Below, piece by piece: positions 43,710 through 53,060 of a stretch of DNA of 64,000 bases (its first letter is position 1; each line of letters opens with the position of its first letter). The notes beneath the pieces are model-generated. The model was given only the letters and a program-made list of their open reading frames with translations. It had not been told where the DNA came from and did not search any database. The DNA lies in assembly GCA_029557915.1 (NCBI GenBank), contig JAKQHS010000165.1, positions 1 to 64,000 on the forward strand, given 5' to 3'. The stretch is from Bacteroidota bacterium. Lineage in GTDB: Bacteria > Bacteroidota > Bacteroidia > Chitinophagales > Saprospiraceae. Position numbers and translations under genes: made by a program.

Positions 43710-45371
43710 ATGAAACTGCCTTATATCCTAATTGTCGATGACGACCTTCAGGTATTGAGGGCCATCCAGCAGGATATCCGCAATCAATACCGCAACGATT
43801 ATAAAGTGGCAGCCACGGGATCTGCCCTGGAAGCCCTGGAACTGATCAAAGCCCTGAAATTGCGTAACGAAACGGTAGCCCTTTTTATATCCGACCAGCG
43901 CATGCCGGAAATGGAGGGGATTCCCTTTCTGGAAAAGGCCCACGCACTTTTCCCCTTCGCCAAAAAAATCCTGCTCACCGCTTATTCAGATATCGAGGCG
44001 GCCATCCGCGCCATCAATCTGGTGAAGCTGGATTATTACCTTCAAAAACCCTGGCATCCGCCCGAAGAAAAACTTTTTCCCATCGTAACCGATTTGCTGA
44101 ACGAATGGCATGCCCTGTACAAACCCCAGCAGGATGCCCTGCGCATCATCGGTTTTCAGTGGTCTCCAAAATCACACCGCCTGAAGGAATTTTTATCGGG
44201 CAACCTGGTTCCTTATCTCTGGCTGGATGTGGAACGTGATGCGGATGCTGAAAGATACCTGGTCAGCGCACAGGTTTCAAAATCGGCCCTGCCCCTGGCC
44301 GTTTTAAAAGACGGGGCCTTTCTGACCGACCCTTCCCTGGCCGAACTGGCCGGCCGGATAGGCCTCCAGTCAAAGGCATCCAAAGAAATGTACGATGTGC
44401 TCATCATCGGCGCCGGGCCTGCAGGACTGGCTGCGTCGGTGTATGGGTCCTGCGAAGGGCTCAGGACCGTGCTGATTGAAAAAAGCAACCCGGGCGGCCA
44501 GGCCAGCAGCAGTGCCCGTATCGAAAATTACCTGGGTTTCCCTACCGGCCTTTCCGGGGCCGAACTGACCCAGCGGGCGATCGCCCAAACCCTGAGGTTC
44601 GGCACTGAAGTCCTCACCCCGCAGGAGGTCAAAACCATCACCGTAAAAGACGGTTATAAAATCACCGAAATGATGGATGGTTCCCTGATCCACAGCAAAA
44701 CCATTGTGATCGCATCCGGGGTAGCCTATAAAAAACTGGATATTCCAGGTATGGACCAATTCAGTGGTTCGGGGGTTTATTACGGTTCAGCCTCTGTAGA
44801 AGCCCATGCCTGCCGCAATGAAATTATTTACATCGTGGGCGGGGGAAATTCAGCCTGCCAGGCGGCCATGTACATGAGCCAATTCTGCAAAGAAGTAAAC
44901 ATCGTGATCCGCCGGGATGCCCTTTCCCAGACAGCAGCCCACTACCTGGTCGAAAACATCAGGAACGCCCCCAATATCCGCGTCATCCCCAATACAGACG
45001 TCATAGGCTGCGCGGGATCAACCGTGCTTGAAAACATTACCTTTAAAAACACGCTTACCGGGGAAGAAAAAACCTTGCCGGCCAAAGCCCTTTTTGTTTA
45101 TATCGGCATGAAACCAGGCACCGACTGGCTGAATGACCTGGTGCTAAAAAATGAAAAAGGATTTATTATCACCGGAAACAACCTGCTCCAGGAAAAAACA
45201 TACCATACCTTTTGGAAACTCCCCCGCGAACCCTATATGCCGGAAACCAGCATCCCCGGTATTTTTGCTTCCGGAGATGTTCGGTTTGAGGCCATGACCG
45301 GTATTTCTTCCGCCGTGGGAGAGGGCGCTATGGCTATCCGTTTTGTGCGAAAATACCTTCAGGAGATATAG
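43710..45371 (+). CDS. Response regulator fused to glutaredoxin-like and thioredoxin reductase-like domains
   Basis: 553 residues. Receiver domain (1-135) with Asp10-12, phosphoacceptor Asp62 in FISDQRMPEME and LLTAYSD, YYLQKPW. Residues about 144-220 resemble glutaredoxin (IIGFQWSPKSHRLKEFL, LPLAVLKDGAFLTDPSLAEL), but the CxxC position reads SPKSH. Residues 228-553 are a thioredoxin reductase-like flavoprotein (LIIGAGPAGLAA, VGGGNSACQAA, GIFASGDVR), but its CxxC is also absent; the region reads YYGSASVEAHAC. Flavin chemistry is therefore likely without dithiol exchange. The partner kinase is the preceding gene, 23 bases away. Fusions of this kind occur in other bacteria. Confidence 0.92.
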   Translation: MKLPYILIVDDDLQVLRAIQQDIRNQYRNDYKVAATGSALEALELIKALKLRNETVALFISDQRMPEMEGIPFLEKAHALFPFAKKILLTAYSDIEAAIRAINLVKLDYYLQKPWHPPEEKLFPIVTDLLNEWHALYKPQQDALRIIGFQWSPKSHRLKEFLSGNLVPYLWLDVERDADAERYLVSAQVSKSALPLAVLKDGAFLTDPSLAELAGRIGLQSKASKEMYDVLIIGAGPAGLAASVYGSCEGLRTVLIEKSNPGGQASSSARIENYLGFPTGLSGAELTQRAIAQTLRFGTEVLTPQEVKTITVKDGYKITEMMDGSLIHSKTIVIASGVAYKKLDIPGMDQFSGSGVYYGSASVEAHACRNEIIYIVGGGNSACQAAMYMSQFCKEVNIVIRRDALSQTAAHYLVENIRNAPNIRVIPNTDVIGCAGSTVLENITFKNTLTGEEKTLPAKALFVYIGMKPGTDWLNDLVLKNEKGFIITGNNLLQEKTYHTFWKLPREPYMPETSIPGIFASGDVRFEAMTGISSAVGEGAMAIRFVRKYLQEI

Positions 45372-45464
45372 GCGTCCCAAAGAAGGGCGCGGAGTTTTTC
45401 GCACGGAGAAATGAGGCGCATGGAGCTCACGGGTCTCACGGAGTTAGCTGGAGTTCCGCAACCC

Positions 45465-46440
45465 GAATGCACGCGGAGATCACGAAGGTCACGGAGAAAA
45501 TAAACATTCTTTTTTCACATCACATTAAAATAAACAACTCCGTGCTCTCCCTCCCTCCGTGTGAACCTCATCAGGGTGACCGGCGCCTCTGGCGCCCGGC
45601 AACCGGTATGCGCACGGAGATCACGAAGCTCACGGAGGAAATAATCATTTTATTTTCCACCACCATAAAATAAACAACTCCGTGCTCTCCCTCCCTCCGT
45701 GTGAACCTAATACGGCCGGCGCCTCCGGCGCCCGGCAAACCCTATGCGCACGGAGCTCACGGAGCACACGGAGGAAATAATCATATTATTTTCCACCACC
45801 GCCCACGAAATACAAAAATAATCTCCGTGCTCTCCCACCCTCCGTGTGAACATAATACAGCCGGCGCCTCTGGAGCCCGGCAAACAGTATGCGCACGGAG
45901 CACACGAAGCTCACAGAGGAAATAATCATTTTATTTTCCGCCACCTCCTTCGAATTACAAAAATCATCTCCTTGCTCTCCCTCCCTCCGTGTGAACCTCA
46001 TCAGGGTGACCGGCGCCTCTGGCGCCCGGCAAACAGTATGCGCACGGAGCACACGAAGCTCACAGAGGAAATAATCATTTTATTTTCCGCCATCATCTTC
46101 GAATTACAAAAATAATCTCCGTGCTCTCCCTCCCTCCGTGTGAACCTCATCAGGATGGCCGGCGCCTCTGGCGCCCCGGCAACCGGTATGCGCACGGAGA
46201 TCACGAAGCTCACGGAGGAAATAATCATTTTATTTTCCACCACCATAAAATAAACAACTCCGTGCTCTCCCTCCCTCCGTGTGAACCTAATACGGCCGGC
46301 GCCTTTGGCGCCCGGCAAACAGTATGCCACGGAGATCACGGAGGAAATAAACATTCCTTTTTCCCATCACCTTAAAATAATCTTCTCCGTGCTCTCCCTC
46401 CCTCCGTGCGAACCCAAAAACAAAAAAACTCTGTGCTCTC
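45465..46440. repeat. Seven-unit tandem array of a 135-150 base repeat
   Basis: Units begin near 45473, 45611, 45747, 45892, 46041, 46191 and 46326, always at a CGCACGGAG-like start; spacing is 135 to 150 bases. Each unit has a CACGGAG-rich left arm, an AT-rich core (AATAATCATTTTATTTTCC), a CTCCGTGCTCTCCCTCCCTC right arm and a GC-rich link with GGCGCCTCTGGCGCC. Left and right arms can pair. Units 2 and 6 are nearly identical. The 1.1-kb gap 45372-46503 holds no other gene; short frames inside the units change with the unit and are not convincing. The last unit is degenerate. Confidence 0.9.
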
Positions 46441-46452
46441 CAACCCTGATTT

Positions 46453-46481
46453 TATATTTTTAAGCCCTGGCCTCACAGGCC
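46453..46481 (+). promoter_or_regulatory. -7-like box and small hairpin before the oxidoreductase gene
   Basis: TATATTTT (46453-46460) matches 7 of 8 positions of TAnnTTTG, and GGCCT-CAC-AGGCC (46469-46481) can form a small hairpin in the leader of the gene starting at 46504. Confidence 0.25.
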
Positions 46482-46503
46482 TTCAATTTTAACCTCTTTT
46501 ACA

Positions 46504-47616
46504 ATGACCAATAAAAAAATCAATATTGCCATCGTCGGCCTGGGATTCGGCGCCGAATTTATCCCCATTTACCAAAGGCATCCTCATGCCAACATGTACG
46601 CCATTTGCCAGCGCACCCAATCCAAACTGGATGAGATCGGCGATGCCTTCGGGATTGAAAAAAGATATTCCGATTTCGCAGAACTGTTAAAGGACCCCGG
46701 AGTGGATGCCGTGCACATCAACGCCCCCATCCATCTCCATGCAGAACAGTCCCTGGCCGCCCTGCGCGCCGGTAAACACGTGGCCTGCACGGTACCCATG
46801 GCCACCACGGTGGAGGAGTGCAGGGCCATTGTCGAGGCGGTGCAGGAAACCGGCCTTACCTATATGATGATGGAAACCGTTTTGTACAGCCGGGAATTTC
46901 TTTTTGTCAAAGAAATGTATGATAAGGGGGAAATGGGGAGGATCCAGTTTCTGCGCGCCTCCCACCAGCAGGAAATGGCTGCCTGGCCGGGTTACTGGGA
47001 AGGTTTGCCTCCTATGCATTATGCCACTCATTGTGTTGGGCCTGTGCTCGGACTGACCAGAAGTGAAGCGGAATATGTGTCCTGCCTGGGATCCGGACGC
47101 ATTGACGAACACCTGATCCCAAAATACAATTCTCCCTTTGCCATAGAAACCTGCCATATCAAATTCAGAAATTCGGACCTTGCCGCCGAAGTCACCCGTT
47201 CCCTTTTCAATACGGCCCGCCAATACCGGGAAAGTTTTGATGCCTATGGTTCGCTGAAATCCTTTGAATGGACGCAAATCGAACATGAAGACCACGTCAT
47301 TCATACCGGCGAAATCCCCACCCGGGTAAAAGTGCCGGATTATGCACATCTTCTCCCTCCTGAAATTGCTTCCTTTACCCAGGCAGGAGTTTACGACGCC
47401 GACAGCCATCAGCATCTTTCGTTTATCCAGGGGGCCGGCCATGGAGGCTCGCATCCGCATCTCGCACATCAGTTCCTGATGGCCCTGGTTGAAAATAAGG
47501 ATCCCTATCCCAATGCAAAACAGTCCGCCAACATCACCTGTGTGGGTATTTTGGCGCATGAATCAGCCATGAGCGGAGGTCAGATCATACGGCTTCCGGA
47601 GTTTACGCTTTCATAA
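46504..47616 (+). CDS. Cytoplasmic Gfo/Idh/MocA oxidoreductase
   Basis: 370 residues with no signal peptide. The Rossmann motif is IAIVGLGFGAEFIPIYQ, followed by DAVHINAPIHLHAEQSLAAL, GKHVACTVPMATT (the position where many members have EKP) and METVLYSREF. The C-terminal domain has AWPGYWEGLPPMHYATHC and AGHGGSHPHLAHQF. It uses NAD(P) on a sugar or inositol-like substrate that I cannot name. It differs from the Tat-exported relative at 21708. The upstream repeat array separates it from the signalling genes. Confidence 0.9.
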   Translation: MTNKKINIAIVGLGFGAEFIPIYQRHPHANMYAICQRTQSKLDEIGDAFGIEKRYSDFAELLKDPGVDAVHINAPIHLHAEQSLAALRAGKHVACTVPMATTVEECRAIVEAVQETGLTYMMMETVLYSREFLFVKEMYDKGEMGRIQFLRASHQQEMAAWPGYWEGLPPMHYATHCVGPVLGLTRSEAEYVSCLGSGRIDEHLIPKYNSPFAIETCHIKFRNSDLAAEVTRSLFNTARQYRESFDAYGSLKSFEWTQIEHEDHVIHTGEIPTRVKVPDYAHLLPPEIASFTQAGVYDADSHQHLSFIQGAGHGGSHPHLAHQFLMALVENKDPYPNAKQSANITCVGILAHESAMSGGQIIRLPEFTLS

Positions 47617-47636
47617 TTCACCCGGGTGATTATGAA

Positions 47637-48575
47637 TTATTGGAACTGGTAATATTGTAAAACCCTTAAAGCCCTTAAGGTATTCCACCGGCTGGGTTTC
47701 CCGGCTTTTTCCATTTCAAAATGGGTCTCTCCGGGATAAGGAGACGCCAGTTTCCACAGCCCGGCGTCCGTTCGTTTACCGAGAATTACTTCTATGGCTT
47801 CGGCCATTCTGGGCTCGTATTTAACCCGGGCCTGTTGAAAATAGTCCAGGGCTTTGAGGATATCGTAATGCCATCGTCCGGGAAAACACATTCTTAAAAA
47901 AGCCGGATTGATAATTTCCCCGGTTTTATCTGAGCGGAACAGGCGGTGTATTAAAATAAATTCCTGGCTTTCCTCTGCGGCCTTTTTTAATTCATCCAAC
48001 CGGTAACCATACCCGTTTTTTTCATATTCCCAAATGCCCTCCGCAACAGAAAGGGTACTGTGCAGGGAGCTGTGGACCGCCCCTTTCCGGTTGGACTGGC
48101 AATTAAAGCCTCCGTCCTTCATTTGCTGGCCCAGAAGAAAGTCAACCACGGATTTTAAATGCTTTTCTTTCACATTAAAATAACAGGCATAGTTCAGCAA
48201 CATGCCATTCACGCATACATCGCTACTCTGCGTCGATCCAATGGGGTTGATTCCCCCATCAGAGGCTTTCTCCTTATCAAAAATCAGCCGAAGCGTTTCT
48301 TTTATTGCTTTATTTGCCGGCGAAATACCCAGGTTTTTTAAATCCAGCAGGGTATAATGACTGGATGTCCATTTGGGCTGATAAAAACCCCTTCCCCAAT
48401 GCCCGTTGGAATGACGGCGGTTTAAAAAGCCAAACCCCCAGCCTTCTTTTTCGATTTTATTTCTGAGACCCTTGTGTTCATGACCCAGCAGGTCGCGGTA
48501 AACCTGGTACCTGATGGAAACGTCGCCTTCCAAAAGCCAGGACAGGATTTTATCGTTTCCCGCAGGAGCATTCAT
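47637..48575 (-). CDS. Terpenoid-cyclase/prenyltransferase-fold (alpha-alpha toroid) protein
   Basis: 312 residues without a signal peptide. Repeats of the alpha6-alpha6 toroid fold can be seen: SIRYQVYRDLLG, DGGINPIGSTQSSDVCVNGM, GQQMKDGGFNCQS, LHSTLSVAEGIWEYE and ILGKRTDAGLWKL with RWNTLRALRVLQ. The aspartate-rich DXDD of true squalene cyclases is not evident, so catalysis of that kind is doubtful. It may bind or process another substrate. It is convergent with the oxidoreductase gene and separate from its other neighbours. Confidence 0.75.
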   Translation of the reverse strand: MNAPAGNDKILSWLLEGDVSIRYQVYRDLLGHEHKGLRNKIEKEGWGFGFLNRRHSNGHWGRGFYQPKWTSSHYTLLDLKNLGISPANKAIKETLRLIFDKEKASDGGINPIGSTQSSDVCVNGMLLNYACYFNVKEKHLKSVVDFLLGQQMKDGGFNCQSNRKGAVHSSLHSTLSVAEGIWEYEKNGYGYRLDELKKAAEESQEFILIHRLFRSDKTGEIINPAFLRMCFPGRWHYDILKALDYFQQARVKYEPRMAEAIEVILGKRTDAGLWKLASPYPGETHFEMEKAGKPSRWNTLRALRVLQYYQFQ

Positions 48576-48693
48576 TTATATTCGCGGTTTTTGACCCATA
48601 CACGCATAGCTGCCTTTTAATTCAAGCCTGGTCCTTTTTCAGGGGATTCTTCACCTCCAGGGTGTCCTTTTTTCACAGGCAAGTCTTTTTTCG

Positions 48694-48701
48694 CATATTT
48701 G
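48694..48701 (+). promoter_or_regulatory. -7-like box before the beta-lactamase/ChbG gene
   Basis: CATATTTG matches TAnnTTTG at 7 of 8 positions, 22 bases before the ATG at 48724. Confidence 0.25.
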
Positions 48702-48723
48702 ATGCCTTTAAAAATAAGCAGAT

Positions 48724-51057
48724 ATGGCAAGCTTTAAAATCATAAGCCTTAAGAGTTTTCTCTTGCTTCTGGTTCCTTATTTACTGAACGCCCAAACCCT
48801 TGACCTGCCCCGCAGTACGCCTGAAGCCGAAGGCGTTTCTTCCGAAGGCATTGGTATGTTTCTGGATGCCTGGGCAAAAAGCAAGCATGAACCGCATAGT
48901 TTTATGATGCTTCGACACGGCAAGGTGATCGCGGAAGGATGGTGGTCGCCTTACCGGGCCGACCTGAAACATACGATGTATTCCTGCAGTAAAAGCTTTG
49001 CCGCGACGGCCATTGGTTTTGCGGTGACCGAAAAAAGACTGAGCATAGACGATCCGGTCATTTCTTTTTTTCCTGAAAGCCTGCCGGACACCATCAGCCC
49101 CTTTCTCGCAGAAATGAAAATCCGGCATTTGCTGAGCATGACCGTTGGACAGCAACCAGACCCTACCGGCGCAGTGGTCACCCAACACGACGACTGGGTA
49201 AAAGCCTTCCTTGCACTACCGGTTCTGTATCAGCCGGGAAGCCGGTTTTTATACAACAGTCTGGCCACATATATGCTTTCTGCCATTGTACAGAAAGTCA
49301 CCGGAGAAAAAGTAGTGGACTATCTCCGGCCCAGGCTTTTCGAACCCCTGGGCATCACCGGGGCAGACTGGGAGTCCGATCCCCACGGCATCAATACCGG
49401 TGGTTGGGGACTTCGCATCAAAACTGAAGACATGGCCAAATTCGGCCAGTTGTTTCTGCAAAAAGGACAATGGAATGGAAAACAAGTCCTTCCCGCATCC
49501 TGGGTGGAAGAGGCATCGACGATGAAAATCCTTCAGAACCCTTCGGCCTCACAGGCCCTCAGGGATTCCAGCGACTGGCTGCAGGGTTATGGATACCAGA
49601 TGTGGCGCTCCCGGCACAATGCCTATCGCGGGGATGGCGCTTTCGGCCAGTATATAATCATCATGCCGGACCAGGATGCCGTGATCGCCATCACCAGTGA
49701 GACCGGAGACATGCAGGATGAAATCAACCTGGTCTGGAATCATCTGCTTCCGGCCATTAAAAAGGATAAACTCCCCGCAAAGCCCAGGGCGTCCAATCTT
49801 CTGAAACAAAGGCTGGCTGCCCTTTCCCTGCCCCTGGCTTCCAAAACGCCTGCGCCGGCATGGAGCAAAACCATTTCGGGCAAACATTTTTTACTCTCCC
49901 CCAATGATCAGTTCCTGGGCAGCCTGCGGTTGGATTTTCAAGCGGAATCCAGCAAGCTTGGTTTGTTTTCCCAAAAAGACAGTTTCATTTTTTCCTTTGG
50001 ATCGGGAAAATGGATCTCCGGCGAAACCAAAAGACTGGGGCCGTCCCTGGTCGCCGGCGCAAAGGGTCATTTCGCGGGCCTTCCTCCTTCTAAAATTGCC
50101 GGAAGCCATGCCTGGAAAAACGACAGCACCCTGGAACTCAGCCTGCGTTATATCGAAAGCCCGCACCACGAAACCTGGACCTTTGTTTTTAACGGGGATA
50201 AAATCAGGGTCGAAACCCTCAGCAGCAATAACCGAAACCGGATTCAGTATAAAGGGGCCATTACCCCAAAACCCACCCGGCTGATTGTCCGGGGCGATGA
50301 TATGGGTTACTCCCATTCCGGAAACCTGGCCCTGATCCAATCCTCCAAAGGGATACAAACTTCGATCGAAGTCATTGTGCCCTCGCCCTGGTTTCCGGAG
50401 GCGGTGAAAATGCTGGAACAAAATCCGGGGCTGGATGTGGGGGTTCACCTGGCTATTACCAGCGAGTGGGACAATATCAAATGGCGCCCCGTTTCGGATT
50501 GCCCCAGCCTCCGGGATCCCGATGGATATTTTTACCCCATGGTTTTTCCAAACAAAAATTATCCGGGACGGTCCATCCGGGAAAATGCCTGGAAAATTGA
50601 AGAGGTGGAAAAAGAATTCCGGGCCCAGATCGAACTTGCCCTAAAAAAAATTCCACGCATCAGTCATATTTCAGGACATATGGGTTGTTCCAACCTTTCG
50701 GATGAAGTGCGCGCCATGACCAAGCGGATCGCGCAGGAATACAATCTGGATATCGATCTTCAGGCCCTGGGGGTTAAATACATGTCCTATTCCGGCCCCA
50801 AAAACAGTTCGAAAGAAAAAATCCAGAGTTTTATCAACGGGCTTAAAAACCTGGATCCCGGCCAAACCTATCTTTTTGTCGATCATCCGGGCCTGGATGA
50901 TGCGGAACTCAGGGCCATCCATCATATCGGATACGAACAGGTGGCGGAAGACCGGCAAGGGGTCACCGACCTTTTTACCAATTCGGCCGTACGTGATTTT
51001 ATAGAAAAAAACGGGATCCGTCTGATCAGCTATGCCGATCTTGCAAAAGATAAATAA
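48724..51057 (+). CDS. Serine beta-lactamase-like hydrolase fused to a ChbG/YdjC deacetylase
   Basis: 777 residues with a signal peptide (SFLLLLVPYLLNAQ). The N-terminal class C-type beta-lactamase/esterase domain has SCSK at 87-90, YNSLATYML (Tyr177) and GDGAFGQY in place of the KTG region. A middle region of about 340-510 has beta-rich, unassigned sequence. The C-terminal third is a ChbG/YdjC carbohydrate deacetylase: VRGDDMGYSHS with Asp525/Asp526, VGVHLAITSEW with His575 and SGHMG with His652, the metal site of that family. Both halves look intact. The protein is exported and may remove ester and acetyl groups from glycans. A methyltransferase gene follows by 15 bases. Confidence 0.9.
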   Translation: MASFKIISLKSFLLLLVPYLLNAQTLDLPRSTPEAEGVSSEGIGMFLDAWAKSKHEPHSFMMLRHGKVIAEGWWSPYRADLKHTMYSCSKSFAATAIGFAVTEKRLSIDDPVISFFPESLPDTISPFLAEMKIRHLLSMTVGQQPDPTGAVVTQHDDWVKAFLALPVLYQPGSRFLYNSLATYMLSAIVQKVTGEKVVDYLRPRLFEPLGITGADWESDPHGINTGGWGLRIKTEDMAKFGQLFLQKGQWNGKQVLPASWVEEASTMKILQNPSASQALRDSSDWLQGYGYQMWRSRHNAYRGDGAFGQYIIIMPDQDAVIAITSETGDMQDEINLVWNHLLPAIKKDKLPAKPRASNLLKQRLAALSLPLASKTPAPAWSKTISGKHFLLSPNDQFLGSLRLDFQAESSKLGLFSQKDSFIFSFGSGKWISGETKRLGPSLVAGAKGHFAGLPPSKIAGSHAWKNDSTLELSLRYIESPHHETWTFVFNGDKIRVETLSSNNRNRIQYKGAITPKPTRLIVRGDDMGYSHSGNLALIQSSKGIQTSIEVIVPSPWFPEAVKMLEQNPGLDVGVHLAITSEWDNIKWRPVSDCPSLRDPDGYFYPMVFPNKNYPGRSIRENAWKIEEVEKEFRAQIELALKKIPRISHISGHMGCSNLSDEVRAMTKRIAQEYNLDIDLQALGVKYMSYSGPKNSSKEKIQSFINGLKNLDPGQTYLFVDHPGLDDAELRAIHHIGYEQVAEDRQGVTDLFTNSAVRDFIEKNGIRLISYADLAKDK

Positions 51058-51072
51058 TCAACTACCTTCCCC

Positions 51073-51813
51073 ATGCATACCGATTACGATACCATTGCCA
51101 AAGAATACCAGGCCTCCAAACTGCTGCCCTGGAGACAGCACACGGAAGCCTATACTTTTTTTAAACTGATTGGAAACCTGGAAGGTCTTCAAGTCCTGGA
51201 CCTTGCCTGCGGCGAAGGTTTTTACACCCGTCAGGTCATGCTTAGGGGTGCTTCCCGGGCAGTCGGAGTCGATATCTCGGCGGGCATGATCCAGCTCGCC
51301 AGAGAAGCGGAAACCAGCCGTCCGTTTGGTATTCAATATCATGTTTGTGATGTGCTGGAACTCGATCTCGGCCAAACTTTTGACCTGGTCTGCGCTTCTT
51401 ACCTTCTTAATTATTCAAGGACGGCTGCCGAAATCGGTCAGATGTGCGCGGTCATTTCCAAACACCTGAAACCAGGCGGGCGTTTTGTCACCATCAACAG
51501 CAATCCGGATCACCGTTGCCCGCCCGGGGCCTTGCGGCATTATGGTTTTACCCGTGAGAATGAATCTTATCAGGAAAGTGCTGAAGTGATCTACCGCTTT
51601 TACCAGGAAGACGGTTCGCATATCGCGGTCACCAATTATCACCTTGAAAAAAAAACCCATGAAGCCGCATTTTTAAAAGCCGGGTTAACCGATGTCCGCT
51701 GGCATTCCCTGGAGCTTTCACCCGAAGGCCTGCAGGAATTTGGATCCGATTATTGGAAGGCTATTGTGGATTGCCAACCGGTGATTGGAATTTCCTGCAT
51801 GAAACCCCGGTAA
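51073..51813 (+). CDS. Class I SAM-dependent methyltransferase
   Basis: 246 residues. The SAM-binding motif I is LQVLDLACGEGFYTRQVM (about 38-55), with VGVDISAGMIQLA and FDLVCASYLLNYS as later landmarks. It resembles Methyltransf_11/25 proteins. The substrate is unknown. It lies 15 bases after the fusion gene at 48724-51057 and is probably co-transcribed with it. Confidence 0.9.
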   Translation: MHTDYDTIAKEYQASKLLPWRQHTEAYTFFKLIGNLEGLQVLDLACGEGFYTRQVMLRGASRAVGVDISAGMIQLAREAETSRPFGIQYHVCDVLELDLGQTFDLVCASYLLNYSRTAAEIGQMCAVISKHLKPGGRFVTINSNPDHRCPPGALRHYGFTRENESYQESAEVIYRFYQEDGSHIAVTNYHLEKKTHEAAFLKAGLTDVRWHSLELSPEGLQEFGSDYWKAIVDCQPVIGISCMKPR

Positions 51814-51899
51814 TCTTCCCCCGGACAGGGCCTTGTGGGAATTTCCGAATACTTTAAACATTGCATTCAAAGAAGGGCTTTCAAATGGTCATTCGTTGG

Positions 51900-53060
51900 T
51901 CAGATATAGGTTAGCCATTTTTTCCCGGGATTTCTGGCTTTATATCCGGCATACCTTTTACACAGGAAATACAAAATCCCCACATTGACCGCAAAAACCA
52001 GGAATAATAACGGAAGGCTCCAGCGATATTCCTGAGGGACCTGCGCATAGGGGGCATAGGTGAAAAATTCCTGATGCATGCTTCCTGTTTTAATTTTATA
52101 TATAAACAGGGCGCTGAGGTGGATCAGGGGAATGTGCAATAAATAATAATAAAAAGGCACCCTTCCAAAGACTTCAAGAACTTTTGAAATTCCGCCTTTC
52201 AATTTTTCAGCCACAGGAAGAAGGGCCAGCAAAGGGCCAAGCGTCATTAAAAGGAATAAGGGCGAAGCCGGGTATTTTTGCTGATTCAGCAACCGGAACA
52301 GAAAGGGAGCAGCGTCCGTATCCTCCGGGCTCCTTATAATCTGGATACTGCCCAGGATAATAAAAAGCAGGATAAACAGAAGCCCGGTTCGAAGCGCCGC
52401 TTTACGCCTTTGGATCTCTCCAAGGGAAAGAATATACCCAAATCCATAACCGGCAGCCATCACTCCGATCCAGGGCACCAGCGAATAGAGGACGGAAACC
52501 CCGCTGAACGTTTCAAATCCTGAGGGATAAATAAATTCCCATCCTTTTCCAAAAGACGCCCTGATGGATTCGGGCAAAACTTGCGGTACCCGGCTAAACC
52601 AGGATTGAAAGACGATTACAGCCGTTCCGATTAAACCCACAACCCGGGGGGGGAGCCATACCAGGGTGGCCAGCAATACCATACACCATCCCAGCATCCA
52701 GATCACGCCGGCAAGTATAAATTCCTGATAGTTAATATGAAAAGCCCAGAAAAAACGAAGTAGGGTAAGTTCCAGCACGACCAGGATCAGGCCCCTTGAA
52801 AGGAGAAAGCGGCTCAGGCTCCCGGCATTTCCCTTTTTTAAACCATATAAAAAAGCGCTCGTGCCTGCAAAAAATGCAAAACCGGGCGCACAAAAATGGG
52901 TGATCCATCTTGTAAAAAATACACCCGGATCCGGACCTCCTGCCGGAATCCCGGAGTACACCCGGACATGATCGATGGCCATCAGCACCATCACCAGGCC
53001 GCGAATCACATCGATGGACCTGATCCGGGCAGCATGGCCTTCTGGCCTTTCCGCTTGCAT
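51900..53060 (-). CDS. DUF1624/heparan acetyltransferase-like membrane protein
   Basis: 386 residues and about ten membrane segments. The N-terminal RIRSIDVIRGLVMVLMAIDH with GFAFFAGTSAFLYG matches DUF1624 (YeiB/HGSNAT-like acyltransferases). Later segments FYYYLLHIPLIHL and LFLVFAVNVGILY fit. Such proteins may transfer acyl groups to surface sugars. No partner gene is seen. Confidence 0.88.
   Translation of the reverse strand: MQAERPEGHAARIRSIDVIRGLVMVLMAIDHVRVYSGIPAGGPDPGVFFTRWITHFCAPGFAFFAGTSAFLYGLKKGNAGSLSRFLLSRGLILVVLELTLLRFFWAFHINYQEFILAGVIWMLGWCMVLLATLVWLPPRVVGLIGTAVIVFQSWFSRVPQVLPESIRASFGKGWEFIYPSGFETFSGVSVLYSLVPWIGVMAAGYGFGYILSLGEIQRRKAALRTGLLFILLFIILGSIQIIRSPEDTDAAPFLFRLLNQQKYPASPLFLLMTLGPLLALLPVAEKLKGGISKVLEVFGRVPFYYYLLHIPLIHLSALFIYKIKTGSMHQEFFTYAPYAQVPQEYRWSLPLLFLVFAVNVGILYFLCKRYAGYKARNPGKKWLTYI

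Noticed and set aside
45465-46440. CRISPR array
   Set aside because: Units are 135-150 bases, no unique spacers separate short identical repeats, and no cas gene is nearby.
45467-46463. Small proteins encoded by the repeat units, beginning MRTE
   Set aside because: The frames differ in length and phase between units and end at different stops; similarity follows the DNA repeat and not protein constraint.
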